64,000 nt of DNA from Triplophysa rosa (taxonomy: Eukaryota > Chordata > Actinopteri > Cypriniformes > Nemacheilidae): contig NW_026634414.1 of NCBI RefSeq assembly GCF_024868665.1, positions 1 through 64,000 on the forward strand, written 5' to 3'. Below are positions 1 to 12,129 of the stretch, piece by piece (within the stretch, counting starts at the first letter, position 1; the number at the start of each line of letters is the position of its first letter). The position numbers were made by a program, and so were the translations under genes. The notes under the pieces are model-generated. The model had not been told where the DNA came from, ran no database searches, and saw nothing but the letters and a program-made list of their open reading frames with translations.

Positions 1-425
1 ACAGGATGTGTCGATTTTTTGTGACCTCTTCATTGTGCCTTCTAATGCCAATCCTGTAGCCTTCATCTAGCTGTTCAGCAATGCTAAGCTTCCCAAAAAA
101 CTGGAGCCTCATAGCGTTGTCAAGATGGCTGCGGCTACTTTCATGTCGCTTGCATTTATCAGAGAGATGTTTTAAATCGCAAACCCCTGTTGTTGTCCAC
201 AACGTTTCGGTGCCAAGACTTTGAAACAGCAAACAGGGAAAACAATAAAAGGCATGACTTACATCGAATCCAGCTAGCCAACTCCGTTTTCCATAAGAAG
301 TGCCGGAAAAGCACCGAGTGTAAGATCACTTGCCTGCTGCTGAATTTGCAAGTTGGGTCGATCTGGTCCAAGCTCCTTGATCCGTTTTTTTTCTTCATCT
401 GAACGCCTTTGGCTGAGCGGTAATG
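1..425 (-). pseudogene. ZMYM1-like hAT transposase, N-terminal fragment
   Basis: Read on the minus strand, the first segment gives KELGPDRPNLQIQQQ. After a frame change near 300 it continues with SWLAGFDV, the cysteine pair of FYCFPCLLF, then TGVCDLKHLSDKCKRHE and LDEGYRIGIRRHNEEV. This order is typical of the TTF-type zinc finger and following region of ZMYM1-like or DUF4371 hAT transposases, which bind transposon ends and catalyse cut-and-paste in the nucleus. The frame change, and an in-frame stop near it, make this copy non-functional as it stands, unless a small intron explains the shift. The catalytic domain would lie left of position 1. Family assignment is from motif recognition. Confidence 0.7.
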
Positions 426-837
426 AGAGGCGTTAAGAACGGTCTAATTACATGAGGCCAAAAATATAAAAACAATATTGATTCACTTACAACAAAAGTG
501 GGAGGGTTTGGGGGTTCAAATCGCCCCAAGGACGATTTGAAACAAGCCAATTAGAGCTCAGCCTCAAATCACATGCTTTTCAAAAATGTTCGTGACTACA
601 TACACACTCGTTTGTCCGGCGCCCCGCACACGTATGAACAAAATACAATTTTGATTTTTTGATTTTTTAATAAATGATAATATGACTAACGGTGGAATAG
701 TACGACTAAATTATTTTATTACGTTATTAATTTGCGATATATATTAAACTTATTGTTGGCATATTAAAGTAGCTTTCTTCTCTGGATAACTTTAAGGGGG
801 CGGCGCCCCAGCGCCCCCTATTGACCGGCCGCCACTG
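1..837 (-). mobile_element. hAT transposon, end portion, cut by window edge
   Basis: On the minus strand the sequence starts at 837 with CAGTGGCGG, a hAT-like terminus followed by a GC-rich stretch, and runs out of the window at position 1. The coding part (1-425) is a ZMYM1-like hAT transposase. The 410 bases between terminus and coding part look like leader or intron. The target duplication cannot be tested because the other end lies outside the window. Confidence 0.6.
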
Positions 838-1573
838 AATGTAGCCAAACCAGAGGATGAAATCCAGAGGATTCCAGCATTCCTAGAAACTTAATTTTCG
901 TTGCTGTAATTCATAGGCGGGGATTATGCTAATTGTGAATGAGCGTGCATGCGCACCCTGTTTACGAGTGATTGGAATTCATTAACACGCACACATTTTA
1001 CTATCAAATCTGAAGTTTACGAAGTATTTGTGAATCCAGGGGAGAGTTTTCACAAATGTTTCATGAATGAGGCCCAATGAATGGAAACTAGGAAGAGTGC
1101 TTGATGTTTGGATGACGATGGATTGGTGGGAAAGGCCACAATAGAATTAGGAGATAGAAAGCTAGTTAAAGAAGGCAAAAAGCACAATCACGTTTCTATT
1201 CTTGAACGTCCTATTCATAAGTTAGTTGTGCTTGTATAAAACAACTAAATTCTGTTTCAAAAATCTCTAAATTCACGATAATGCAAAGGATTTGAAGTAT
1301 TCATTTGATGTAATCAAATTGGAGAAAACGCCATTAATTGATTTCTGATGTTGGGATCTGGAAATTACTAGATTTATTCAAATATTACATGAAGTTCATC
1401 ATAAATCATAGTAATTTGGTGGGAGTGTAAATGTCTCAAGACATGTTATAATGATTATTGTTGATTACATGAATACATGTTTGATAAATTCATGCAGATT
1501 TAAAAATTTGGTTAAATGTAATGTTTCAAAGAGAGTTGTTGATTTTAAATAGTCTCAGCTGTGTTTGAAAAGT
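838..1573. other. No gene recognised
   Basis: AT-rich DNA with no supported reading frame or repeat family that I recognise. It forms the left flank of the LINE insertion that starts at 1590. Confidence 0.4.
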
Positions 1574-2057
1574 AAGCTCTCTTGTGTGTTTTTTTTTTAT
1601 TTTTTTATTGGAGATCTTGAAAATTACAATATTAAACAGATCCAACAAAGGACCATACAAAGAGAAAAAGAAACAGAAGAAAAAAATAATAAAAAATAAA
1701 ATAAAAAAACAAAACAAAACAAAACATGTATTTCTTCTCCTTCCTATGGACAAATTCTAAATACAAAAAAAGAAAAGAACAAAAAGAGCATACTTAGAAA
1801 CACTGTATGATAAAAACAGGTGGGATATTAAATTGAAAAAAAAAACGTCTCCATAAATTTTAACAACTTGTCATTTTTTGTTATTTATAAGCAATAGAGA
1901 TTTTTTTAAAATCTCCAATTCTAACAAAAATAAATTGCAGCTAGGTGCAGATTTTACAAACTTTTGTCTATGAATATAATATTTGCCAGGTAAAATATAG
2001 AAGTTCACCACATAATCAAACATTTTACAATCATTAGTTTATGAACATGTACTATCT

Positions 2058-4283
2058 TTAAGAGATAACATATAAACAATTTTTTTTATGGGCAAATAAA
2101 AAGGAGCTAACATCAGACCAAAATTTAAGAGTTACATGACAGTTATAAAATAAATGCGCCAAATTTTCCTCCTGCATATTACAGAAAGAACATTTATTAC
2201 CAATATCCATAAATTTAGATAAAAATAAATTGCAAGGGTAAATTTTGTGTAGAATTTTAAAGTGCACTTCTTTAACTTTGTTATTGATACAGAATTTATA
2301 TTGAACCAACCAAGCCAGTTTCCAATCAATATCTGGGATCTGAGCATTCCAAAATGGTTTTCCTCTAGGAGAGATTTTATGTTTGGATTGAAAAATTTGT
2401 CTAATTTTTTTATTATTACCTGAAGGGGAAAAACGATTAATACCATCTATGGACAATTCAGGAAATAACCGTTCATTACTTGCAAAAGTAAGGTGACTTT
2501 TCATTAGTTGTATTAATCCATTTGGAATGGCTTTCACAACTTTATGAAATTCTTTAAAGGGAACAGGAAAGTTGAAAGTATAAGGAAAGTCTTCATAAGA
2601 TAAGATTTCTCAATTTCCATCAAATAAGTCCATAACGAAGTTTATGTTTTTGTCAAACCAATTGGGAAAAAATAAAGACTTATTCCTAGAGGTGATAAGA
2701 CAGTTATTCCATAACAGCACTTTGTGAGGGGAAAAATTATGTTGAAAACAAATCTTCCAAGCCAATAACACTTGCTGGTGAAAATTTGATAATTTAACTG
2801 GTAATTTCCCAGGCAAAAAATTACAACGTAATAGAAAAGATAAGCCTCCAACCTTTTTAAAAATGCACTGTGGAATAAAGAACCATAACGAGTGTTCTTT
2901 CTTTTGGCAATTTTTTAACCATTTAAGTTTGGAAGTGTTATTGATGTCTAAAAAATCTAACATTTCTAAACCGCCATCAACCCTTCTGCCAGACATAATA
3001 TCCTTTTTCAATTTATGAGTTTTATTCTTCCAGATAAAGTCAATGAAGATTTTATTGATTTTCTTGGAAACATCAGCACCCACAAACAGAGAGAGAGCAG
3101 GGTAAACAAATCTGGAGAGACCCTCAGCTTTGACTAATAAAACTCTTCCAAAAATACTAAGATCTCTTTGTAGCCAATTATTCAAAATATTTTTAGTAAA
3201 ATTCTAGTAAAAGTTTAGTAAAATTCAACTGATCACATGACTGTCTATTTTTGGATATATGAATACCAACATATTTCACAGATTCCATTACCGTATATTT
3301 TCCACTGATAAGTCTACAGAATGATGAAGAAATAGTATTTCACACTTATTAAGATTTAACATTAGCCCAGAAGATTTGGAAAACTTAGAAATATGGGTTA
3401 CACTTTATTTTACAGTGCCCGTGTTACAGTGTAATTATACATTTAAGTACTGAGTAATAAAAAGCACCTACATGTACTTACTATAGGGTTAGGATTAGGG
3501 TTTGGGTCAGGGTTAGTTACATGTAATTATGCATAATTTATAGTAAATACTATAGTAAATACATGTAACATGCGTAACAAGGGCACCGTAAAATAAAGTG
3601 TTACCGAAATATGTTCTAGAACTATTTTACCTTGATGTTTATCTTTAAGAAATAAGGTAGTATCATCAGCCAATTGAGAAATTTTGATTTCTCTGTCGAA
3701 TATTCTCAGACCCAGAATGCTTTGGTTATTTAAGATGTAAATAGAAAGAAGTTCAACTACAAGTAAAAACAAAAAAGGAGAGATTGGACAACCTTGTCGA
3801 ACACCACGATGAATTCCAAATCTTTTAGAAGTTCCAGAGCCGAGAATAATAGAGCTGTTGATATTTTTGTAAAACATTTCTATCACATTAATGAAATTAT
3901 TACCAAAGCCAAAGACTTTTAGTGAATGTAGTAGAAAGCCATGTTCAGTGGTGTCGAAGGCTTTACAAAAGTCCAAAAACAAAATAAGCGCCCCTGAATC
4001 TATCTGATCCGAATAGTCTAAAAGGTCAAAAATAAGGCGAATGTTATTACTAATATGTCTATCCTTCATAAAGCCTGTTTGAGTTTCATGGATGATTTGA
4101 ACTAGTCCTAATTTTAATATTTTAGCATAAACTAAAGCAAGTCATTTGTAATCTATATTTAGTAGAGTGATAGGTCTCCAATTATCTATAATTAGGGAAT
4201 CCTTATCTGCTTTGGGAATCAAAGAGATTAATCCTTGTTTCATAGTTGTACATAACTCCTTTTTTTGAATGCATTCATTAAAC
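2058..4283 (-). pseudogene. LINE reverse transcriptase ORF2, 5'-truncated and broken
   Basis: The minus strand carries the RT domain in order. WRPITLLNIDYK lies near 4150 and is followed by a stop codon and LALVYAK in the same frame. Then come FLDFCKAFDT (first catalytic Asp), the GVRQGCPISPFLFLLVVE block and QLADDTTLF, the equivalent of the YADD active site. The MITE interrupts the frame after this. Downstream, 3185-2610 encodes the RT C-terminal region (NNWLQRDLSIFGRV) and 2537-2058 ends in a zf-RVT-like CSFC...HLFYNC motif. This layout fits the Tx1/L1 branch of non-LTR elements. At least two stops, frame changes and the insertion make it inactive. Confidence 0.85.
3396..3605. mobile_element. 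hAT-type MITE inside the LINE
   Basis: This 210-bp element has terminal inverted repeats starting GGTTACACTTTATTTTACAG (left) and GGTAACACTTTATTTTACGG (right, reversed). It is flanked by a perfect 8-bp duplication GAAATATG (3388-3395 and 3606-3613). The interior has no coding capacity and includes a short GGGTTAGG-like stretch. Its position inside RT shows that it arrived after the LINE. Confidence 0.88.
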
Positions 4284-4490
4284 AAGCTCTCTTGTGTGTA
4301 ATGTTCCTTTAATGCAACGTAATGCGTCACGTGATTCAGACGAGAGCAGGACTGTGGAACTGTGGGTCAGAGAGCAATATGGACGCGAACAGGTTGTAAC
4401 ACGTGCGGCTTCTTCAAAACGTATAAACTCTGCATATGGTCCAAGAGGCACACACGGTATTTGTTTGTGTTTGTTTCTTGTTATATATAT

Positions 4491-4646
4491 GTTCGACTTG
4501 ATGCCGCGCCGAAGATCCGACAGGAGGATGACATCAAAGTACCGCGAGAGCGATTCGAAAGCAAATTTTTTATAGTTTTTCGAATCGCTCTCGCGGTACT
4601 TTATGTCATCCGCCTGTCGGATCTTCGGAGCCGCATCAAGTCGAAC
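4491..4646. repeat. Long near-perfect hairpin (about 70-bp arms, 17-nt loop)
   Basis: The left arm 4491-4560 begins GTTCGACTTGATGC and ends GCGATTCGAAA. The right arm 4578-4646 is its reverse complement with about four differences (two substitutions near the outer end, one A/C change and one single-base indel). The loop is A/T-rich. The arms are GC-rich, unlike the flanks. No open frame spans it convincingly. It could be a foldback element, a hairpin-RNA source, or the inverted ends of a deleted transposon. Confidence 0.85.
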
Positions 4647-4936
4647 AAGCCTTAAGTCTTTATTTTTGTAGTTTTCACGGTGTCTTTCATAGTCCGTGGC
4701 ATCTTCGGAAACGACAGAGAGAGAGAGAGCAAATAAAAATTCTAAAAAACATCTGTATGATTCGTGGCAAAAGACTCGTGGTATGATTTATTGCATCAGC
4801 GCAGCTACAACATGTCAGAAGTGATATGTTCTCAATGAATACTGTGACCATGTCAATTGCTTAGTCCATTATCAGCTATATCACCTCCAAGTGCTTGCTG
4901 GGTTTAATTACATTTACTGTCATATATAATCTATAG

Positions 4937-6221
4937 GTGACTCCGGCATTCGCATCAGTCGAGATGAGTACATCAGCCAGGTGGCACGGGACATTGAAAG
5001 TAAATTGCCCAAAGTGTTTGACCTGGATGTGATCTGCAAGAAGTTTGGGCTCGAGATATCCCCCACGTAGTGCTCTTGTAGTGCTGCTACAAGAGCTGGA
5101 GTGCTTCAACAAACTCACTGTCAGAATGAGCCGTTCACTGTCTGAACTACAACGGGTGAGTGACACAACAGAACAACAGAAAGAGGAAAAAACTTTCAGC
5201 TAACACCTACTGTCACTATGCATCCATTGTTTTGTCTATAAAATACATATTTATAGGTAGACTGTGTGTGTGTCTGTGTGAGTGTCCAGGGCCTGGCCGG
5301 AGAGTTTGGAATGAGCAGTGAGTTGGATGAGGTGGCGAGAGCTCTGTTTAACGGCCAGATTCCTGTAATCTGGGGGAAACTTGCTCCAGACACTCTCAAA
5401 TCTCTTGGAAACTGAGACGATATGAACAGTACAGCTCGTGGGTGAGAATTTACAGTCATAATACAGAGAAAACCAGACAGCCCGTTATTTAGCCCGTTTT
5501 ACTATAATAACAGATAACAACCTAAGCTACATTTATTTATTTATTTATTTATTATCTATTATGATTTAAATAATATTTTTTTCTCTTACCATAGGTGGAG
5601 GAGGGAGAACCCAACGTGTTGTGGTTGTCAGGGTTACACATCCCAGAATCCTACCTGACAGCACTGGTGCAGGCCACCTGCAGGAAGAACGGCTGGCCAC
5701 TGGACCATTTCACCCTGTGCACAGAGGTCACACAATACAGGAGTGAGGAAGAGGTCGATGTGAAACCAGGACAGGGTGAGAACACCCACATACATACCTT
5801 CCATATACAATAGATTTTCCTTGAGTTCATTGAGACCCAATCATGATCTCCTTTGTATCAGGCTGTTTTGTATCTGGAGGGTGCAGACTGGGACACTGAA
5901 AAGGGCTGTCTGGTGCGCAGCAAACCCAGAGTTCTGGTGGCCCAGCTGCCCAATCTGAAAATAACACCAGTCGAAGCACGCCACCTTAAACTCCAGGCAA
6001 GACACTATTATTCATCTTTGAATATAATGTTTTAAAACAGCTATAATCTATAAATATAAAGTTTTTCTGGATTATTTTGTATCTAGAATACCCTGAAGAC
6101 ACCAGTCTAGAGGAGGAACGCTATGGGTGTTGGACTGGTTTTTGAGGCTGATCTTCCCACCCCAAAACACATTTCACACTGGGTGCTGCAGGGAGTATGT
6201 CTGTGTCTAAATGCTGACTGA
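4937..6221 (+). pseudogene. Axonemal dynein heavy chain, last exons, decayed (DNAH10-like)
   Basis: Five exons of a dynein heavy-chain C-terminus lie in order with introns kept: about 4937-5155, 5290-5441, 5595-5775, 5862-5996 and 6087-6221. Readable motifs are LPKVFDLDVI, GMSSELDEVARALFNGQIP, PNVLWLSGLHIPESYLTALV, EGADWDTEKGCLVRSKP and, at the end, NAMGVGLVFEAD...HISHWVLQGVCLCLNAD before a TGA. That last block resembles the DNAH10 C-terminus; the protein would be an inner-arm motor subunit of motile cilia.

Breaks: an 11-bp near-duplication plus a one-base loss after ISPT in exon 1; a deletion with frameshift and stop after KSLGN in exon 2; an 11-bp loss between short direct repeats in exon 4; a TAG after TPV in exon 5. 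Exon 4 also has a GC donor. Exon 3 is intact. The kept introns exclude a processed copy, so it is a duplicated-gene relic or a dying gene. The paralogue name is less certain than the family. Confidence 0.82.
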
Positions 6222-6245
6222 AACTGACCATGTTTTTTTTTTATA

Positions 6246-6415
6246 ATACACAATAAAATGTTTGTTCTTAAAAATGTGTGACTTGATTTCATTATCATTT
6301 GTCTGTGTCTGAATGATTAATTACTTGTCCGTTACGTTTTCTTAGTTTTTTTCCAATACAGAATAATAAAATGTTTGTTCTTAAAAATGTGTGTCTTTAT
6401 TTCATCATATCATTT
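6246..6415 (+). repeat. Duplicated poly(A)-signal segment after the dynein relic
   Basis: About 50 bases starting AATAAAATGTTTGTTC occur at about 6250 and again at about 6367 with small differences. Each copy carries an AATAAA polyadenylation hexamer just downstream of the dynein stop codon, so this is probably a duplicated piece of its 3' UTR. Confidence 0.6.
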
Positions 6416-6684
6416 AAAACACCTGTTCGTGAGCACATGGTGGCAGCATACAAAAGCATTGTTGCAAAAACCTGTTGCATTCGTTGTCTGGAAACTTCTT
6501 GATTCCACATAGAAGCACTTTTTAGAACTTATTTGCTCCATTTTCTTCTTTCTCCCCTTTTTTAACTCCATATAACACAAAGAATGAATATAGAATGAAA
6601 ACAAATAAAACCACAAAGACACTGAACGATTTTAGATTCTTCTTGTCGTGTGTTTCTGTATCTAATGTGTTTTATCTTTGCTGA
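6416..6684. other. No gene recognised
   Basis: AT-rich spacer between the dynein relic and the first MITE. Confidence 0.4.
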
Positions 6685-6975
6685 AAAGGATAGTTCGCCC
6701 AAAAATGAAAATGAATTTACTCAGTCTCATGTCATTCTAAACCTGACTTACTTTCTTCTGCGGAACACTGAAGAAGATAGTTTGAAGAAAACTGGTAGCC
6801 AACCAACATTAGCCCCCATTGACTTCCATTGTATGGACACAAAACCACTGAGGCATTTCACAAAATATCTTCTTTTGTGTTCCACAGAAGAAAGAAAGTC
6901 TTACAGGTTTTAATAAACATGAGTGTGAATAAATCATGACAAACAATCAAGTTTTATTTTTGGGTGAACTAAATG
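6685..6975. mobile_element. Cyprinid MITE, copy 1 (Angel-like)
   Basis: Left end AAAGGATAGTTCGCCC and right end, read inward, AGTTCACCCAAAAAT form terminal inverted repeats. The interior (CTTTCTTCTGCGGAACAC, CCCCATTGACTTCCATTG) matches copies 2 and 3 nearby. Non-coding. Confidence 0.75.
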
Positions 6976-7470
6976 AATGCAGCCTGTTTCCACATTTGTT
7001 ACATTATGTAAACACTGGGGGGCCGTCCACGTTGGCTAAACCAACATTGGTGCCATTTGAGGAAAATTAATAAACAATTATTTAGCCCCAGGTGAAACTA
7101 CATTTAAAGCATAGTTCCATTTAAGAAGCCGCTTTCAGTTGTAGTGTTCATGTTTTTTGTAATACAGAACCCTGACTGTGATCAGTATACATTACTAGAG
7201 AATGATTACACAAAAAAGCTCCACAAACAAAGATATAACTGAATATCAGAAATTCACGAAACTCTGCTCTGTTTAGTACATGCTTGGGTTTAAAGTTACA
7301 AAATATATACTGCATTTCTTAAACACATCATACACAGAGTCTGACTTTATAGTGACTCGTTGATTATTCATACAGAAATGTTTGTTCAGTTTTTACATTT
7401 TCAGATAGTTTGCACCAATCCCACCTTTTGGAGAGAAACGTATTTGAGTTCTCACACCTGGTTTGGCAAC

Positions 7471-7688
7471 TTAAAGTTTGCTTCACCCAAACATTTTCAT
7501 TAATTCGAGTTGCTCCAAATCTGTATAAATTTCTTTGTTCTGTTGAACACAGAGAAAGATATTTGGAAGAATGCTTATACCAAACAGATCTTGACCCCCG
7601 TTGACTAGCATAGTAGGAAAAAATACAATGGTAGTCAAAAGTGCCCCAGAACTGTTTTTCATTTTTGGGTGAAGTATCCCTTTAATAA
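7471..7688. mobile_element. Cyprinid MITE, copy 2
   Basis: Same family as copy 1: the left end TTAAAGTTTGCTTCACCC is inverted at the right as TTTGGGTGAAGTATCCCTTTAA. The interior shares the TTGAACACAGAGAAAGATAT and CCCCCGTTGACT segments. Confidence 0.75.
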
Positions 7689-7932
7689 GTGGGGCATGGG
7701 GTACTGTACCTTCCCCTTTATCTTTAGTAATTTGGATCTAGAACAGCAAGGCCAGCTGCCAGCAAAATCTCTGTGATGTATAGCCGACATAAATAAAGCC
7801 ATAAAAACAGGCTGAACCTATAGGGGAAGTATGACTTTCCTTACAACTCTTTAGTTTATCTTTGAAGGTTCCCACCTTGAGAGATCTGTTACCAACATTT
7901 TCCTTTATGCATTTGTACATTCACTTTCCTTA

Positions 7933-8184
7933 TTAAAGGGTTAGTTTACCCAAAAATGAGAATTCTTTCATTATTTATTTACCATGTTTTCATTTCTTTC
8001 TTCTGCAGAACACAAAAGGAGATATTTTAAAGAATGTGGTGACCAAAAAACATTGAACCCCATTGATTTACATTATGTGGACCCAAAACCAACGAGACAT
8101 TTCTCAAACATAAACCGATTTTGAACCACATCAGGTGCATAAATGATGAAAGAATTTTTATTTTTGGGTGAACTATCCCTTTAA
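7933..8184. mobile_element. Cyprinid MITE, copy 3
   Basis: TTAAAGGGTTAGTTTACCC at the left pairs with TGGGTGAACTATCCCTTTAA at the right. The interior matches copy 1. This is the best preserved of the three. Confidence 0.8.
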
Positions 8185-10980
8185 TCCTGCTTTACCAAAG
8201 GACTAAAGTTTCACCAACTGATCTACAGGTAACAATTTTGGGGGGTGGTCAAAAAATCTTTTCCAGTCCTTATTGTATGACAATATCTATCTGGTCCCAT
8301 TGAGACCAAGGAGCCTTGGTTCTTGCACCTACACTCTTAAAAAACATGTGTTAATTATTAACACATTGTTTGTGTTTTGCTATTTAACACATTATGTGTA
8401 CACATTTTGTGTGAAACAAATAAAAGAAACAACACAAGTTATGTTAAAAGTAGCACAAAATATAAAGTTCAAAAGTTAGATATGTCAATAGCACGGAGTG
8501 AACTTGCAGAAAAGTGTTTTAGTTTTGAGGTAGTGTTGAATGACGCTCTGTTGGTCTGTCTCCTCATAAGGACAAACTCCTGTCCAGCTCCAATAAAAGC
8601 ATTTAACTATAGTTCCTTGATAAAGAGTGCCATTTCAATGTTTAATCTAATCCTGCTTTGTGAATAAATTGAAAAAAAAACAAAGTCATTCATGTTTGCT
8701 ACAAAATGTTAGGCAGGCTATTAGTTTTAGTATAATGCAGGATTAAGCTGAACTGTTAAACAGTATTTTAATAACCTTAATTTACCTGGAGTGTGCTAGC
8801 ACTAGGAAAATACAAGTATCGGATCGGAACCATGTAGGATTGTATATCAGAATGATTTCACGTCGGGGGTTTGTGACATGGAATGAAAAGAAAACTGGAG
8901 ATTCGGCACCAGCAGAGAAAACCAAGACAGGCAGTGACCTAAAGTTTATTACCATTTTGTTTTAGGCAATTGGGGACAGGTGGGGCTAAGACCCCTTCCC
9001 TACCTTCAAAGTCGGGAATGGCAAAAACACTTTGAGAAACACTGCATTAAGCAGAGGACGCGATAGACGCGCACGCATTGTCACTGAATTCAGCTCCAGA
9101 CCCCAAAATAAAGTGATCTGGGCAGGAGTGAAATTGCTCTTGCTCTCGTTCAAGGGACGTGCACAGACATTTTGAGGGGCAGGGGCTCAAGTGTAAAAAA
9201 AGGGCACTTCTCATACTTGTTTAATTTGTTTCCAAACAAAATGTTAGATATATTAACCAAAACATTTTTTTAATCCTTCACACTCACCCAATTGTTTATT
9301 GTTGTTTCATTTTTAAACAATGTCTACAAAATAATCAGTTCACATAGAGACCACGGTCTTCTTTAGAATTCACTCATTTTATCACAAGAACAGGCAACAA
9401 CAAAGGAAACTAAGTCACAATGTGTATGTTTTCTATGTTAAAGTTTCAAGTAAATATTTAGAATAAATGATTGCGCAAAGGAGAAGGACATATTTTCACT
9501 AATAGTTTGTTTATTTTCCACAAGCCAATAAACTGTTTTAATTATTTTGGTGTTATTGGGCCACCACCAATGACCTTCACACTAAACTGAAAAGGGCATT
9601 AGGTGCTAATTTGTTATTTTACAGAGAAGAAAAAGCAACAATAATGAAAACACACTGCAATAAATGATTGACAAAATACAAAATTTCAGCAACTTATAAC
9701 TAATTATGATTAATACTGTATTATTGTTGTTGTTGTTATAATTACATTTTTTTTCCACATTTGAGGGAGGTTTGTTTAGATCTATCAGCATACACAACAT
9801 ATAATGGATATAGGTATTAGATGAGGAGTCTGACATCAAACCTATCAAGTTATTGTTTAAGGCAGGACACTTAATGTACTGTTCAATTGTGAGATGTTGG
9901 TATATTTTGCTTTCATGTCTTCTGTTGCTCTAAAGGAAATTTACAAAATTCACATTAAGGTGTTTGTTTTAAGCCTACTCCACCCTCATCTGTTTGCTTC
10001 TGTAGATTTCTTCTAAATTAACCAAAACAAGCTCCATTTATATCTGCATATTTAAACATAACATTTCAAGGGAAAATACTCTTGAATTCATATTAACTGA
10101 TATAACTGGCGATATGCTTTGGTTATTTTGTTTAGCCTATTCATCTGCAATGCCTGACAAATGTATGCAAGTTATCACATTTGTATTACTTGACGCCTGA
10201 AATGCATATCGATGAGGCAATTCAGATGACGTTATTAATTTGACTGTATTCAGCTGTCATTTCTGCATTAAGTTAGCATATGTGCCAACGATATACTGCC
10301 TTAGCTAAACCTTAGCTAACTCATTAGCTCATAAGTGATGGATGTTAGCAAAACAATATTTGCGGTATTTCTTTTGGTTAATTCGCTGAATTCGAAGGCA
10401 AATGTAGCTAGTCTGTTTCACCACTCACCTCCACACCAACACAAACGCTAAGTCTGCAAAGCAGGGAGGGCTTCACTTCTGTGGCCCTCTGGCTGATGTG
10501 CCAAACACTGAGTGCGTTTACATGCACAAAATAAACGTATATCTATCATAAATCATCTTAAAAAGAAACCTGTTTTAACGTGTTTACATGCATAGTAATA
10601 AAAATATGTACTCTTTAATATGTCAATTTCCATTAAAATACTAGTACTCTTGATACAGATTTACTATTCCATTTTAAGCTACAACTTAAAAAACTATGTG
10701 CAATCGGTTTCCAAAGTTTGTTTAAGTAAAGTCAACATGTTTTTTTAAATACAACTAAAACAGAAGACACTCAACACATGTCTGACATTATCAACTGTTT
10801 ATTTTTTAATAAACACCGGTTGCTGTCTGCAATCGCTGCCGGCAGTCTGTATCCTTGCACTTACACTTCGCTCTAGTATTAGTGTATTTTATAATCGTTA
10901 CTTATCATTGTCGTTGCTAACTTATCCTGATATCTCAATAACCCTGTTCTGTTATTTACTTGAAGATTCTAAACCAAAAT
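8185..10980. other. No gene recognised
   Basis: About 2.8 kb of AT-rich DNA. A few short motifs look like worn repeats (for example the AGGGGCAGGGGCTCA stretch near 9175 and a run of GTT/ATT near 9725), but no reading frame or complete element can be supported. Confidence 0.4.
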
Positions 10981-12129
10981 TAATAGTTAACTTAACGCCG
11001 TTAGCATAGCAATAGCGTGCTTTCTGTTTACACTGTGGAATATCATCTTGCCTCTGGTTTGTCTTGTGTGCTAACTGTTTCTCTTTTTAAGCGAGTATAC
11101 TACGATTCATCAAACAACCTTGGTAAATTGGAATTGCACTTCAAACCTGGTGAGTTATGGCTTCTATTCCTATTATTGTTACTTGCACCTCATGTCATAT
11201 GTTTAGCTTAGCCTTCTCTGTCAGCTGCGAGGGGTTTGTATGCGATAAATGCAGGGAAATAGTTAGGCTGACAGAGAAGATCTTAGAATTAGAGTCTCGC
11301 ATCCGATCTTTATTTGAGGACAGTAAGAGTTTAACGACCATAGAAAACACTTTGGATGAGAGCAACGTTAGCGCACACAGCTCTGTTCCAGTTGAACATC
11401 CCCCACAGCTGGGAAACTTCGTGACTGTGAGACGGCGTAGTCGCAGGACAAAACATCACTCAACCGTTCCGATTACAGTCTCGAACAGGTTTGCCCCGCT
11501 CAGGATAAAGGGGAGTCTGCAGACCTGGAGCCGGCAGCTTTATGCCCCAAGCAGTTTTGCGGCCCAGGCAGTTTTACACCCCTGTTTTTACTTTTTTGTC
11601 CAGTAGGAGGCACTGTACGTTAAGAACCACCAGAACAGCCATAAGAACAGATAACTTCATCGTCCATCACGAGTTATGGTAAATAAACGTTTTAGTTATC
11701 AGGCAATCGTCCAACATGTATAGTTTTAAACGATTCATTGATATCGATATGAATTCATTTCAACATCTAAAAAGATATGTATTTGTAATTTATACTCAAA
11801 GACAATAAAATGTATACTTATTGACCAGGACGATGTTCTGTCTGTATCAACCTTAGCTAACCACGTGTATGCTTACTCGATATCTCTTACTCATTTTCAT
11901 AATTATTTTCTTTTTCATATTATTTTGTTGTCTGTCTCTAGCCTGTGTGATGGCCTTTTCTGGTAACATATTCTTCTGACCCTGCTTACTTGCATTAATA
12001 CGTTACTACAGTAGGCTTATATGTAAACCATTTCAATTTAAATGCACACACGTACTTAAGTTATTTATTATTTAAAGTCGTTATTCATAGTACAACTTCC
12101 TACAAAATGGAGAGCCCTATAATCATAAC

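Larger units (their letters stand above)
1590..4283 (-). mobile_element. Tx1/L1-like LINE, 5'-truncated, with target duplication
   Basis: The insertion is bounded by a perfect 16-bp direct repeat, AAGCTCTCTTGTGTGT, at 1574-1589 and 4284-4299. The element lies on the minus strand: its 3' end is the T-rich tract (poly-A on the element strand) that begins at 1590, and its truncated 5' end is at 4283 inside the reverse transcriptase. These are the hallmarks of target-primed reverse transcription with 5' truncation. A 210-bp MITE (3396-3605) was inserted afterwards. Confidence 0.88.

Noticed and set aside
3480..3520. Telomere-like repeat (GGGTTAGG, TTAGGG)
   Set aside because: Only a few irregular units, inside a MITE with clear ends and target duplication.
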